Notes: generated by a model not told the origin, from the letters alone. 64,000 nucleotides of DNA from KBS-96 sp963722585 (GCA_963722585.1 CAVRNU010000002.1:246476-310475), one strand, 5' to 3'; shown: positions 53,668 to 62,660, numbered from the stretch's first letter. Made by a program: numbers and translations.

Positions 53668-55824
53668 ATGGATCGCCGCAACTTCTTCAAAATCGCGTCT
53701 GCTGCTTCGGCCGGCATAGCCACGAGTTCCTGCGGCAAAAAAAGCGAAGCGCTCATCCCGCTGCTTGTTCCCGAGCACGAAATTGTACCGGGTCGCGAAC
53801 AATGGCATCCTTCCATCTGCGCCGAATGCGGCGCGGGATGCGGCATCATCGTGCGCGTGATGGCAGGCGAGCGCATTGTCGAGCGCAAAATCGAGCAGGT
53901 TCGCGAGCGAATCGCCTGCATTAAAAAAATCGAAGGAAACCCTCTCGATCCGGTAAGCGGAGGCCGACTTTGCGCTCGCGGACACGCCGCTCTTCAGTCT
54001 CTGTACAATCCCGACCGCGTGCAAGACCCGATGCGCCGAACCGGACCGCGCGGAACGGCTGAGTTCGCGCCGGTCTCATGGGACGAAGCCACCTCCGCTG
54101 TGGCGGAACAACTCGCCAAGGTTCGATCGGCTGATCCAAGCAAGATTCTCTTCCTGACCCGACCGCAGTTGGGCACGCGGTCACTTACCATCCAACGCTT
54201 TCTCCAATCGCTCGGCGCTCCTCCCGCGCGTGCCTGTTCGCCCGCCCATCTCGCGCTCGAAAGAAAGGCAGCCAACCTCGTCTTCGGTTGGAGTGGCGTG
54301 CCCCTCTACGATCTCGGCCAGGCGCGTTATGCATTGGGCGTGGGAGCGGATTTCTTGGGCAGTTGGGCGTCGCCTGTTTACTACGCGCGCCAATTCGGCC
54401 ATTTCCGTCAGGGACGCCCCGGCCTGCGTGGCACGCTCGTTCAGGCTGAATCGAGACTCTCGCTCACTGCTACGAGCGCCGACGAATGGCTCCCACTACG
54501 CCCCGGTTGCGAGCCTCATTTCCTTATCGCCATTCTGCGTTTGCTGCTCGACGAAAAGCTGGCACGCAATGGCGGCCAGTTGCCCGCGCCTGTAGCCGAG
54601 TCGGTCCTCGAGGCGGACTTGTCGGCCCTCATCCGCGCCTCGGGGATCGATGAAGGCCGTCTGCGCCGCCTCGCGCGCGCACTGGGCGAATCCGATGCAC
54701 CGCTGGTCATTGCCGGAGCTTCCATCGTCCACACCAATTCGCTCGATGCTCTCGTCGCCAGCCATTACCTCAACCTGCTGCTCGGCAATATCGGAGCGCC
54801 CGGCGGCGTATTGCCCCCGAGTCCCGAGCCATCGGGCCTTCCGGAAACCGGCAACATTGTCGCGGCTTTGAATCAGGCCCGAATCCTACTGCTTGACGGC
54901 CAAAATCCCGTGTATACGCTGCCGCGAGCAAGCGGCGCGGCTAAGGCGCTTTCCAACCTTGAAATGATCGTAAGTTTCGGAGGCTTCGTTGACGATTCCG
55001 CCGCCCACGCCGACATGATTCTTCCTGATCACGATCCGCTCGAATCCGCCGCCGCACTCCTGCCTCCAGTTTCGCCGCGCCCCGCAATTGCAGTAGCTGC
55101 GCCGTTTGTGAAGCCCCTCTACAATAGCCGCCCTATTGAACAATCGCTCGTAGCTATCGCCCGCAGCATGAGTGTTGCCTTTGAACCGGTTACACCCGAG
55201 AATTTCATAAAACCGTTCCTGCCCGTCGATCGAACATTTGACGACATTGCGCGCGAGGGAGGACTGTGGCTCGATCAAAAACCCGAAACGGTACATCTCA
55301 AGCCGCGTGCCGAAAAACTCGCGTGGAACGATCCTGTCTTTGCCGGAGCGCCGGAGCAATTTCCGCTGCACTTTCAGCCCTATCTCTCGCTCCAGTATCA
55401 CGACGGCCGGGCCGCGAATCTGCCATGGATGCAGGAGCTGCCCGATCCGGTTTCGAGTTCTATGTGGGGACTGCCGGTAGAAATCGATCCGCAAACAGCG
55501 GCGCGGCTGAAGGTGGCGACGGGCGATTGGGTACGTGTCGAATCGACAACCGGAAGTATCGAGGCGCCGGCCTATGTGCATCCGGCTGCGCTCCCCGGAG
55601 TGGTCAGCATGGCAATTGGCGAAGGCCACGCGCATTACGGACGATACGCGTCCGACCGCGGAGCCAATCCGCTTTCGATCCTTGCCGCAGTGGACGAGAA
55701 CTCGACAGGCGCCGTCGCTCTCGGAGCCACACGCGTTCGGCTCGCGCGGTTAGAGCGAACACGGCCCGAGCTGATCCAATTTTCTCCGAGTGATCGCGAA
55801 CAAGGACCTTGGGGGTACAGGTGA
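53668..55824 (+). CDS. molybdopterin-family oxidoreductase subunit (ActB1/QrcB-like) with Tat signal
   Basis: The 718-aa protein begins with a Tat signal (MDRRNFFKIASAASAG) and a cysteine at 22 that could be lipidated. Unlike ActB it keeps an N-terminal 4Fe-4S motif: Cys51, Cys54, Cys58 and Cys102 (CAECGAGC ... RLCARG), a C-x2-C-x3-C-x43-C pattern, followed by a molybdopterin-oxidoreductase fold (DPMRRTGPRG, VSWDEA, LLLGNIGAPGG, LPETGN). It could therefore bind the Fe-S cluster and perhaps the bis-MGD cofactor. Homologues include ACIII ActB1, QrcB and PsrA. Its substrate, if any, is unknown. Confidence 0.85.
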   Translation: MDRRNFFKIASAASAGIATSSCGKKSEALIPLLVPEHEIVPGREQWHPSICAECGAGCGIIVRVMAGERIVERKIEQVRERIACIKKIEGNPLDPVSGGRLCARGHAALQSLYNPDRVQDPMRRTGPRGTAEFAPVSWDEATSAVAEQLAKVRSADPSKILFLTRPQLGTRSLTIQRFLQSLGAPPARACSPAHLALERKAANLVFGWSGVPLYDLGQARYALGVGADFLGSWASPVYYARQFGHFRQGRPGLRGTLVQAESRLSLTATSADEWLPLRPGCEPHFLIAILRLLLDEKLARNGGQLPAPVAESVLEADLSALIRASGIDEGRLRRLARALGESDAPLVIAGASIVHTNSLDALVASHYLNLLLGNIGAPGGVLPPSPEPSGLPETGNIVAALNQARILLLDGQNPVYTLPRASGAAKALSNLEMIVSFGGFVDDSAAHADMILPDHDPLESAAALLPPVSPRPAIAVAAPFVKPLYNSRPIEQSLVAIARSMSVAFEPVTPENFIKPFLPVDRTFDDIAREGGLWLDQKPETVHLKPRAEKLAWNDPVFAGAPEQFPLHFQPYLSLQYHDGRAANLPWMQELPDPVSSSMWGLPVEIDPQTAARLKVATGDWVRVESTTGSIEAPAYVHPAALPGVVSMAIGEGHAHYGRYASDRGANPLSILAAVDENSTGAVALGATRVRLARLERTRPELIQFSPSDREQGPWGYR

Positions 55825-56525
55825 ACGAACCGGACAAGACACAACACCGATGGGGAATGGCGATCGATTTAGACCGCTGCACCGGATGCCAGGCATGTGT
55901 CGCCGCCTGCCATGCCGAAAACAATCTGCCGCTCTCGAATCCAGAATCGGCAGCTATGGGGCGCGCTGTCCACTGGATCCGCGTGGATCGCTATTACGAA
56001 GGCGAATTCCCGAACATTCGCGTCAAGCACATGCCAGTGCTCTGCCAGCACTGCGACGAAGCGCCATGCGAGCCGGTTTGTCCCGTGTACGCCACCTACC
56101 ACAATCCCGAAGGCCTCAACGTACAGGTCTATAACCGCTGCGTCGGAACACGCTATTGCGCCAACAACTGTCCTTACTCCGTGCGCTTCTTCAATTGGTT
56201 TGCCCCCGCCTGGCCCCCGCCGCTCGATCTGCAGCACAACCCCGATGTCTCCATTCGCATGGGCGGCGTGATGGAGAAATGCTCATTTTGCATTCAGCGC
56301 ATCCACAGAGCGGAACTGAACGCACGGGAAGAACAGCGGCCGCTCGCGGACGGCGATGTGCAGCCGGCGTGCGTCCAATCGTGCCCGGCCGAAGCGATGG
56401 TATTCGGCGATTTGAACGACCCGCAAAGCCAGGTTTCCCGCATGGCCGAAAGCGGCCGCGCTACCCGTCTACTTGAAGAACTCGGGACCAAGCCGAAAGT
56501 GTTCTATCTCGAAAGGGCGAAGTAA
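55821..56525 (+). CDS. four-cluster ferredoxin-like electron-transfer subunit (ActB2/PsrB-like)
   Basis: The GTG at 55821 overlaps the stop of the preceding gene (GTGA), so I place the start there and not at TTG 55809; about 234 aa. Cysteine blocks are CTGCQACVAACHAEN, CQHCDEAPCEPVCPVY, CVGTRYCANNCPYSV, and CSFCIQRIH with CVQSCPAEAM, enough for four Fe-S clusters. It corresponds to the C-terminal half of ActB in the other operon, here a separate protein, as in Qrc and Psr complexes. It links the catalytic subunit with the NrfD-like one. No signal peptide: presumably exported with its Tat partner. Confidence 0.9.
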   Translation: MNEPDKTQHRWGMAIDLDRCTGCQACVAACHAENNLPLSNPESAAMGRAVHWIRVDRYYEGEFPNIRVKHMPVLCQHCDEAPCEPVCPVYATYHNPEGLNVQVYNRCVGTRYCANNCPYSVRFFNWFAPAWPPPLDLQHNPDVSIRMGGVMEKCSFCIQRIHRAELNAREEQRPLADGDVQPACVQSCPAEAMVFGDLNDPQSQVSRMAESGRATRLLEELGTKPKVFYLERAK

Positions 56526-56526
56526 C

Positions 56527-57843
56527 GTGGCGGCCGCGCCCGAAATTATTCCTTACGAAGAAGTACGCCACGACTTGTGGCGGCCACTATCGGGCGCGAG
56601 CCGGAAGTACGTCACGGTGCTCTCGCTTTTGTCCGCCGTCGTTTTATGGGGCGCCTTCTGCTGGGGCTATCAGCTCTATCGCGGAATCGGCGTCGCGGGC
56701 ATCCGGCGTCCGGTTTTTTGGGGATTCTACATTGTCAACTTTGTCTTCTGGATTGGCATCTCTCATGCCGGGACGCTGATTTCCGCGATTCTACGGCTGA
56801 CTAACGCCGGCTGGCGCAAGCCCGTTACGCGAGCAGCCGAAGCCATCACCGTCTTCGCGCTCATCATCGGCGGCCTGTTCCCCATCATCCATTTAGGTCG
56901 CGCCTGGCTTTTCTACTGGCTGATTCCCTATCCCAACTCCCGCCTGCTCTGGCCGAACTTTCGCTCGCCTCTGCTTTGGGATTTGACCGCGATCACCACC
57001 TATCTCATCGGCAGCACGGTTTACTTGTTTCTGCCGCTCATTCCTGATATAGCGCAATTGTCTGAACACGCGACTGGCTGGCGCCGGAGTTTCTACCGCG
57101 CGCTTTCACTCGGCTGGACGGGCAGCGATCGCGAGTGGCACGCACTCGAACGCGCCATGAAGCTCATGGCTGCAACCATCTTGGCTGTTGCAATTTCGGT
57201 CCACACCGTCGTCTCGTGGGATTTCTCGATGGCCATCGCGCCCATGTGGCACAGCAGCATTTTCGGGCCTTATTTCGTCGTCGGCGCAATCTTCAGCGGA
57301 ATCGCGGCGCTTCTCCTCGCCATGTCGATCATCCGAAAGACCATGCACTTGGAAAAATACCTGACGCCGCACCACTTTAACAATCTGGCCAAACTGCTGC
57401 TGCTGCTGAGCCTCCTGTGGCTGTATTTCAGCGTGGCCGAAAACCTGACCGTTTGGTACGGCAACGAACCTAGGGAAATGTACGTGTTCGGTGCGCGGAT
57501 CCGTGGCAATTTCTCGTCCTACTTCTGGATCATGGTTTTCTGTAATTTTGTCGTTCCGTTCGTGCTGCTGGGAATTCGCCGCTTGCGCTCGATTCGAACA
57601 GCAACCATCGCAGCCGTGACAGTCCTCACCGGCATGTGGCTCGAACGCTACCTCATTGTTGTTCCCACCCTAAGCATGCCGCGGCTCGCTTCCGCCTGGG
57701 GCCGGTATTCGCCAACCTGGGTGGAAATTTCGATCACCGTCGCAACCTTTGCCTTTATGGCTGTTCTATATCTGGGCTTTTCGAAGCTCTTTCCCATCGT
57801 CTCCGTTTGGGAGTTCGAGCCCCATCCAACGACAGAGATCTAG
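56527..57843 (+). CDS. NrfD/PsrC-like membrane subunit (ActC paralogue)
   Basis: From GTG 56527 (one base after the previous stop) the product is about 438 aa. It has ten hydrophobic helices and the same quinone-site pattern as ActC: FYIVNFVFWIGISHAGTLISAILRL, IIGGLFPIIHLGRAWLFYWLIPYPNS, MKLMAATILAVAISVHTVVSWDFSMAI, VLTGMWLERYLIVVPTL. It can oxidise quinol or reduce quinone, direction undetermined. It has no ActF partner in this operon. Confidence 0.92.
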   Translation: MAAAPEIIPYEEVRHDLWRPLSGASRKYVTVLSLLSAVVLWGAFCWGYQLYRGIGVAGIRRPVFWGFYIVNFVFWIGISHAGTLISAILRLTNAGWRKPVTRAAEAITVFALIIGGLFPIIHLGRAWLFYWLIPYPNSRLLWPNFRSPLLWDLTAITTYLIGSTVYLFLPLIPDIAQLSEHATGWRRSFYRALSLGWTGSDREWHALERAMKLMAATILAVAISVHTVVSWDFSMAIAPMWHSSIFGPYFVVGAIFSGIAALLLAMSIIRKTMHLEKYLTPHHFNNLAKLLLLLSLLWLYFSVAENLTVWYGNEPREMYVFGARIRGNFSSYFWIMVFCNFVVPFVLLGIRRLRSIRTATIAAVTVLTGMWLERYLIVVPTLSMPRLASAWGRYSPTWVEISITVATFAFMAVLYLGFSKLFPIVSVWEFEPHPTTEI

Positions 57844-57852
57844 TAGGCCGCC

Positions 57853-58359
57853 ATGTATCTTCGCGCCGATTTCATCGAAAGAACATCAACCGCTCAGGCC
57901 ATTCGCGAGTTAACGGCGAAGGGATTCGGCGCCGGCGACATCGACGTGTTTTCGGACGAGCCCATCGAATTTCCGCGCGGCCTGTTGGACCGCCCCAGCC
58001 ACATGTCTTTCGCCGCTGTGACTGGCGCAGTTGTTTTCTGCCTTCTCACCATTGCTTTCGTCTATTTCACACAGCACAACTATCCACTTATGACCGGAGG
58101 GATGCCGCTGTTTTCGTTCTGGGCCGCTGGCGTCGTGTTTTTTGAACTGACGATGTTCGGTGCCATTGTGACTACGCTCGCCTGGTTCCTCAAGGAGAGC
58201 AGGCTGCCGCGCTTCACCCGCCATGCGCCCGTGCCCGCAGTCGAGCCAGGCGTAATTTGTCTGCGAGTCCGCTGCCTTCCCGAGCAGTCCGACGAGGTCA
58301 GTCGCTATCTGCAGCGCGCCGGAGCCAACAATGTCACGCGCATCGGAGATCCGGAATGA
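57853..58359 (+). CDS. DUF3341 membrane subunit (ActD paralogue)
   Basis: The 168-aa protein has a short soluble N-terminal part (YLRADFIERTSTAQAIRELTAKGFGAGDIDVFSDEPIEFPRG), two helices (MSFAAVTGAVVFCLLTIAFVYF; FSFWAAGVVFFELTMFGAIVTTLAWFL) and a C-terminal soluble tail (VEPGVICLRVRCLPEQSDEVSRYLQRAG). DUF3341 proteins are known as ActD of ACIII and are absent from Qrc and Psr, so this gene makes the operon more ACIII-like. It is ATGA-coupled to the next gene. Confidence 0.88.
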   Translation: MYLRADFIERTSTAQAIRELTAKGFGAGDIDVFSDEPIEFPRGLLDRPSHMSFAAVTGAVVFCLLTIAFVYFTQHNYPLMTGGMPLFSFWAAGVVFFELTMFGAIVTTLAWFLKESRLPRFTRHAPVPAVEPGVICLRVRCLPEQSDEVSRYLQRAGANNVTRIGDPE

Positions 58360-58709
58360 GCCGCAAATGGATACTTCTGATTGCCCTTGCCGGTAGTTCT
58401 TCCGCGCCGGCCGCAGACATCAAAGCGCCTCCCTGGGAAACGCCGCCCTTGGTCATCGGACGCGACCTCTTTCGCGAAAACTGCGCCGTCTGCCACGATA
58501 TCAATAAGGATCAACAACATACCAGGAAACTTGGGCCGAGCCTGTACCACCTCTTTAAGAATGAAAAGCTCCCTCTCAGTCACGGAAGGCCGAGCCGGCA
58601 ATACGTAGCCATCCGGGTCAAATTCGGAGGCCCAATTATGCCCGCTTTCTCGAAACGATTGACTAACTCGGAAATCGATATCCTGATCGATTACATCGCC
58701 TCAAAGTAG
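58356..58709 (+). CDS. periplasmic monohaem cytochrome c (ActE-like)
   Basis: The ATG at 58356 overlaps the DUF3341 stop (ATGA). The 117-aa product has a signal peptide (MSRKWILLIALAGSSSAPAAD), one haem motif CAVCH (LFRENCAVCHDINKDQQHTRKLGPSLYHLF) and an axial Met in GGPIMPAFSKRLT. It is a class I cytochrome c and is small and soluble, unlike the lipidated ActE of the other operon. It could shuttle electrons between this complex and an oxidase or another donor. Confidence 0.9.
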   Translation: MSRKWILLIALAGSSSAPAADIKAPPWETPPLVIGRDLFRENCAVCHDINKDQQHTRKLGPSLYHLFKNEKLPLSHGRPSRQYVAIRVKFGGPIMPAFSKRLTNSEIDILIDYIASK

Positions 58710-58730
58710 TGACGCAGGCGACCGCGTGGC

Positions 58731-59399
58731 TCACACGCACTGCGTTCCGGTTTCCGTGAGAACTGTCTGGTCCAGGCGGTTGGCTTCGTGAATCTTTACC
58801 GCACTCTCAATCACTTGTACCGCCATGTCTTCTCCACCGGCGGCATTCACCATCAAATCGAAAAGATAACGGTCCGGCCAGCACTTCCCGTGGTAATGCT
58901 TGATAAACGCGGCGCGTTCTCGATCTATTGTCTCGATCAGGTTCATTGCCTCCTGCGAGCTCTTCCCCTGTGCTCGCAAGCGCCGCATCTTATCCGTCCT
59001 CGTCGAATACACAAATACGTGAAATGCATTCGGCACATCTTGTAGAAAATAAGCCGAACCACGGCCCACGATCACGCAATTGCCCTTCGATGCCGCCTGC
59101 CTTACCAGTTTCTGCGTCACTTGAATCAGAGTGTCCGAGTCCACTACTTCGAGCAGTGGTTCCGCATTCAGGCTACCTTCGAACCCTCCCCGTATGAACG
59201 ACTTCAGGAGGCGATAGTAAAGCGAATCCCTACGTTCTTCCCGTCTCTCCACCGCCGAGCGTTCGCATCTGGCGTGTTTAGCGATCTCGCAAGTTAGATT
59301 CTGGTCCCAGAGTGCCCACCCACGCTCGGCCGCCAGCTTCTCGGCAATCGCGGAGCCGCCGCTGCCATATTCGCGATCAATCGTAATTACCTTAGTCAT
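58731..59399 (-). CDS. cytidylate kinase-like family protein
   Basis: The 222-aa protein from ATG 59399 (MTKVITIDREYGSGGSAIAEKLAAERGWALWDQ) has a degenerate P-loop (REYGSGGSAIAEKLA rather than G-x4-GKS) and a downstream VIVGRGSAYFLQDVPNAFHVFVYSTRTDKMRRL block, matching the cytidylate kinase-like family (Pfam Cytidylate_kin2). The real substrate is not known, and it is not the housekeeping Cmk. It converges on the plus-strand redox operon and is divergent from the S41 homologue. Confidence 0.82.
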   Translation of the reverse strand: MTKVITIDREYGSGGSAIAEKLAAERGWALWDQNLTCEIAKHARCERSAVERREERRDSLYYRLLKSFIRGGFEGSLNAEPLLEVVDSDTLIQVTQKLVRQAASKGNCVIVGRGSAYFLQDVPNAFHVFVYSTRTDKMRRLRAQGKSSQEAMNLIETIDRERAAFIKHYHGKCWPDRYLFDLMVNAAGGEDMAVQVIESAVKIHEANRLDQTVLTETGTQCV

Positions 59400-59640
59400 G
59401 CACGCCTCCTGGCCCTGTACATGCAAGGCCTCTCTTTAGCTCAAGCCTACTGCAATTTGCTGTCCTCGGCGGAGGGGATGGTACCGTAAAACCGGGCCCC
59501 GCGCCGCAAATCTGGCTCGAGAAGTAAGTGGCGTTTCGTAAGGGTTTGTTTCCTCCCTCACCAAACAGCCGGATCTCTGCGGCGTCCAACCTTGTAGCGG
59601 AGTTTTCCCCGCTATACTGAAAAGTAGCGTTACACCCCTC

Positions 59641-60942
59641 ATGACCAGTCGCTTTAAATGGACCGTTGTCGGTTCCTCCACCTTTCTTGTTGTTCTGCTC
59701 CTTGTGGGCGCACTCAACGGCCGAGCCGTTTCCGCCGTTTCCTCGGACGATGTCTACGGGCATCTCAAGGTCTACTCCGAAGTGCTTCAACGCATTAAGC
59801 TTGAATACGTTGAAGAACCCGATATGAAGAGCGTCACCGTGGGCGCCATCAACGGTCTTCTTGAATCCGTCGACCCCTTCGCCAGTTATTTAAATCCCGA
59901 CCAGTACAGGCAGTACGAAAAGATGTCCGATCAGAAGCAGGCCGATGTCGGGCTCGTCCTGGCGAAACGCTTCGGATATGTCGCGATTGTCGATTCTGTC
60001 CCGGGCTCTCCCGCTGCCAAGGCTAATTTGTCTACTGGCGACTTGCTCGACAGCATCAAAGGCGTCGCCACGCGCGACATGCCGCTCGCTTACGCCGAAC
60101 AGCTATTGCGCGGCGAACCGGGTTCGACGATCGAAATCACCGTGCTTCGAGCGAAGAATCCGGAGCCGGTGAAGCTCACCCTGACGCGGGCCGCGGTTCA
60201 ATACCCGGCGGTAACCGCAAAGCTTATGCCCGAGGGCGTGGGTGATGTCCAGGTAGAGACGCTCGAGGGCAATGCCGTCACCGAGGTCAGAACAAAAGTC
60301 GAAGGCTTGAAGAAGCAAGGCGCAAAATATATTGTGCTCGATCTGCGCCATTGTTCGACCGGCAATCAGGAGAACGGCATCGCTTTGGCGAATCTCTTCA
60401 TCGACAAAGGCGAAATTGCCGCCCTGCAAGGCCAACGCGTTGCGCGAAAGGAATTCGATGCCAAAGCAGGCGACCAGGTATGGTCCGGACCTTTGGTGAT
60501 CACGACAAACCGGTCAACGGCCGGCGGAGCCGAAGTAGCGGCGGCCGCGCTGCTCGACAACAAGCGCGCTCAAGTCGTCGGTGAAAGGACATACGGTGAT
60601 GCAGGCGTCCGCCGCGTGGTGCAAATGGACGATGGCGCGGCTGTGATTCTCTCGGTCGCTAAATATTATTCGCCGTCGGGCAAAGCCATTCAGGATACCG
60701 GCGTGGTTCCCACCGTGCAGGTCGCCGAGGCGGATACGAGCCCCGATTACGACGACAACGGCAACCCGATTCCCGGCAGCGCCCCGAAGAACGTTGAAGA
60801 CAACATCATGAAAAACGCTATTCAGCTGGTCACCGGGAAAACCACGGTGGCCCAATTGAATAGTGGTCTGCCGCCTGTCGAGACCGGAGCTCACGGCGAG
60901 GCTCCGATATTGCAGAAAAACAACGTTTCTGAGCCGCAGTAA
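59641..60942 (+). CDS. S41 peptidase-like protein lacking the catalytic Ser-Lys pair
   Basis: This is a C-terminal processing protease homologue of 433 aa with an N-terminal signal or anchor (VVGSSTFLVVLLLVGAL), the SVDPFASYLNPDQY entry region, a PDZ domain (about 100-180, with VPGSPAAKANLSTGDLLDSIKG) and the S41 core. Aligned on N-x2-T-A...E, the position of the nucleophile Ser is Gly295 (NRSTAGGAEVAAAAL), and the general-base Lys, normally in T-F-G-K-G, is Asp320 (TYGDAG), exactly 25 residues later as in active enzymes. It is therefore probably a non-cleaving PDZ scaffold. Confidence 0.8.
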   Translation: MTSRFKWTVVGSSTFLVVLLLVGALNGRAVSAVSSDDVYGHLKVYSEVLQRIKLEYVEEPDMKSVTVGAINGLLESVDPFASYLNPDQYRQYEKMSDQKQADVGLVLAKRFGYVAIVDSVPGSPAAKANLSTGDLLDSIKGVATRDMPLAYAEQLLRGEPGSTIEITVLRAKNPEPVKLTLTRAAVQYPAVTAKLMPEGVGDVQVETLEGNAVTEVRTKVEGLKKQGAKYIVLDLRHCSTGNQENGIALANLFIDKGEIAALQGQRVARKEFDAKAGDQVWSGPLVITTNRSTAGGAEVAAAALLDNKRAQVVGERTYGDAGVRRVVQMDDGAAVILSVAKYYSPSGKAIQDTGVVPTVQVAEADTSPDYDDNGNPIPGSAPKNVEDNIMKNAIQLVTGKTTVAQLNSGLPPVETGAHGEAPILQKNNVSEPQ

Positions 60943-60952
60943 ACGATTTCCT

Positions 60953-61273
60953 ATGCCTCTCTACGAATACCAATGTGATCAATGCGGCGACGTATTCGAA
61001 GTGATGCAGAAGTTTTCAGACGAGCCGCTGCAGATACACGAAAAATGCGGCGGCGGCCCGGTGCGCCGCCTGCTCTCCGCTCCCGCGCTTCAATTTAAGG
61101 GCAGCGGCTGGTACATCACCGATTACGCGAGGGGCGGCGGCTCCGCCCCAAACGGCAAGCCGGACGCAGCAGCGCCCGATGCTAAGAAGCCCGCCAAAGA
61201 GACTTCATCCACCAAAACCACCGATTCGCCCTCGACCACTACCACTCCTCCCTCAACATCTGATAGAAAGTAA
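60953..61273 (+). CDS. FmdB-type zinc-ribbon protein
   Basis: The 106-aa protein starts at ATG 60953 (MPLYEYQCDQCGDVFEVMQKFSD). It has the FmdB-family zinc ribbon, one CxxC at the N-terminus and a second HEKCGGG pair in which the usual Cys is His. A low-complexity Ser/Thr/Pro tail follows (STKTTDSPSTTTTPPSTS). FmdB proteins are putative regulators with no established activity. It follows the S41 gene by 10 bases. Confidence 0.8.
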   Translation: MPLYEYQCDQCGDVFEVMQKFSDEPLQIHEKCGGGPVRRLLSAPALQFKGSGWYITDYARGGGSAPNGKPDAAAPDAKKPAKETSSTKTTDSPSTTTTPPSTSDRK

Positions 61274-61276
61274 GCC

Positions 61277-62647
61277 ATGAACCCCACACGCAGACATTTC
61301 CTCGGCGCAGCCGGGGCGAGCCTTGGTGTGCCTTTACTGGCCAACCAGGTTGCCGCGCCCGCCGCCAAGTCTTCGGCTAATGACAAGATCCAGGTTGCCT
61401 TGATTGGCTGTGGAGGAATGGGGCAGGGCGACGCTAAGAGTTCCACGGCCACGGGAATGACCAAGCTGGTCGCCGCCTGCGACTGTTACGATGGCCGCCT
61501 CGAGCATATGAAAGAGGTTTATGGCCGCGATATCTTCACCACCAAGAACTACGAAGAGATCCTGTCGCGCAAGGAGATTGATGCAGTGCTTATCGGCACG
61601 CCCGATCACTGGCACCGGCCGGTTACGGTCGCAGCGTTAAAGGCCGGCAAGGATGTCTACTGCGAGAAGCCCATGGTTCACACCGTGGACGAAGGGCATA
61701 TGGTAATTGATGCTCAGCATCAATCCGGCCGTATTCTTCAGATTGGCAGCCAGCGTGTCAGCTCCATCATTTACGCCAAGGCTCGCGATCTCTATCAGCA
61801 AGGCGCTATCGGCGAGTTAAACATGGTGGAGGCGTGGTGGGACCGGAATTCCGCCGTCGGAGCCTGGGAGTACACGGTCCCTCTCGACGCGAGCACGGAA
61901 ACCTGCGACTGGAACCAGTTTCAGGGCGATGCGCCAAAAACCGAATGGGACCCGCACCGTTTCTTCCGATGGCGCTGCTATCGGGACTACGGCACCGGCG
62001 TCGCAGGCGACCTCTTCGTTCACCTGTTCTCGGGGCTTCACTTCATCACGGGTTCGCTTGGACCCACTCGAGCTTTCGCCACCGGCGGCTTGCGATTCTG
62101 GAATGACGGCCGCGAAGTGCCTGACGTACTGCTCGGCCTGTTCGACTATCCGAAAACACCGCAGCATCCCGCATTCAATCTCGTCTTGCGCGTCAATTTC
62201 GAGAGCGGCGGCGAAGAGAACGAGGGCTTCCGTTTCATTGGCAGCCGCGGAATTATGACGGTCGGGCACACAGTCACGCTGAACAGCACAACCGAGCCTT
62301 CAGACCCAGGTTGGAGCATTGATACCTTTTCGAAAAAGATTCAGGAGGAGTACAAGAAAGAGTATTTCGCGAAGTACCCGCACAGCTTCCTCAATCCGAA
62401 CAACCGGCTCAGCGCGGCCAGCATGCGGCCCGCCCGCCACGAGGTCTTCAGCCCCCCACACGGTTACAGCGACCACGTCGATCACCATCGCAATTTCGCC
62501 ATGGCGGTCCGGACGCGCAAACCCGTGGTTGAAGATGCCGTTTTCGGGTTCCGCGCCGCGGGCCCGGCCCTGCTCTCGAACATCAGCTACTTCGAGAAGA
62601 AGGAAGTCTACTGGGATCCGGTTTCGATGAATATCGGCAAGGCATAG
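61277..62647 (+). CDS. Gfo/Idh/MocA-family oxidoreductase, Tat-exported
   Basis: The 456-aa protein has a Tat signal (TRRHFLGAAGASLGVPLL), then a Rossmann fold (IQVALIGCGGMGQGDAK), the NAD(P)-binding D in CDCYDGRL, and the family's EKP motif (VYCEKPMVH), with a substrate domain containing KTEWDPHRFFRWRCYRDYGTGVAGDLFVH. It probably acts on a sugar or sugar acid in the periplasm. It forms a tandem with a close paralogue 13 bases downstream, with no other sugar gene nearby. Confidence 0.9.
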   Translation: MNPTRRHFLGAAGASLGVPLLANQVAAPAAKSSANDKIQVALIGCGGMGQGDAKSSTATGMTKLVAACDCYDGRLEHMKEVYGRDIFTTKNYEEILSRKEIDAVLIGTPDHWHRPVTVAALKAGKDVYCEKPMVHTVDEGHMVIDAQHQSGRILQIGSQRVSSIIYAKARDLYQQGAIGELNMVEAWWDRNSAVGAWEYTVPLDASTETCDWNQFQGDAPKTEWDPHRFFRWRCYRDYGTGVAGDLFVHLFSGLHFITGSLGPTRAFATGGLRFWNDGREVPDVLLGLFDYPKTPQHPAFNLVLRVNFESGGEENEGFRFIGSRGIMTVGHTVTLNSTTEPSDPGWSIDTFSKKIQEEYKKEYFAKYPHSFLNPNNRLSAASMRPARHEVFSPPHGYSDHVDHHRNFAMAVRTRKPVVEDAVFGFRAAGPALLSNISYFEKKEVYWDPVSMNIGKA

Positions 62648-62660
62648 GGGAAACCAGCAC

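Noticed and set aside
53554..54024. N-terminal extension of the RAYT frame up to 54024
   Set aside because: It runs antisense through the REP repeat and the next gene; RAYT homology begins at the ATG at 53553.
54886..55635. 249-codon minus-strand frame in the molybdopterin-family gene
   Set aside because: Antisense shadow of a conserved gene, with no start signal or recognisable domain.
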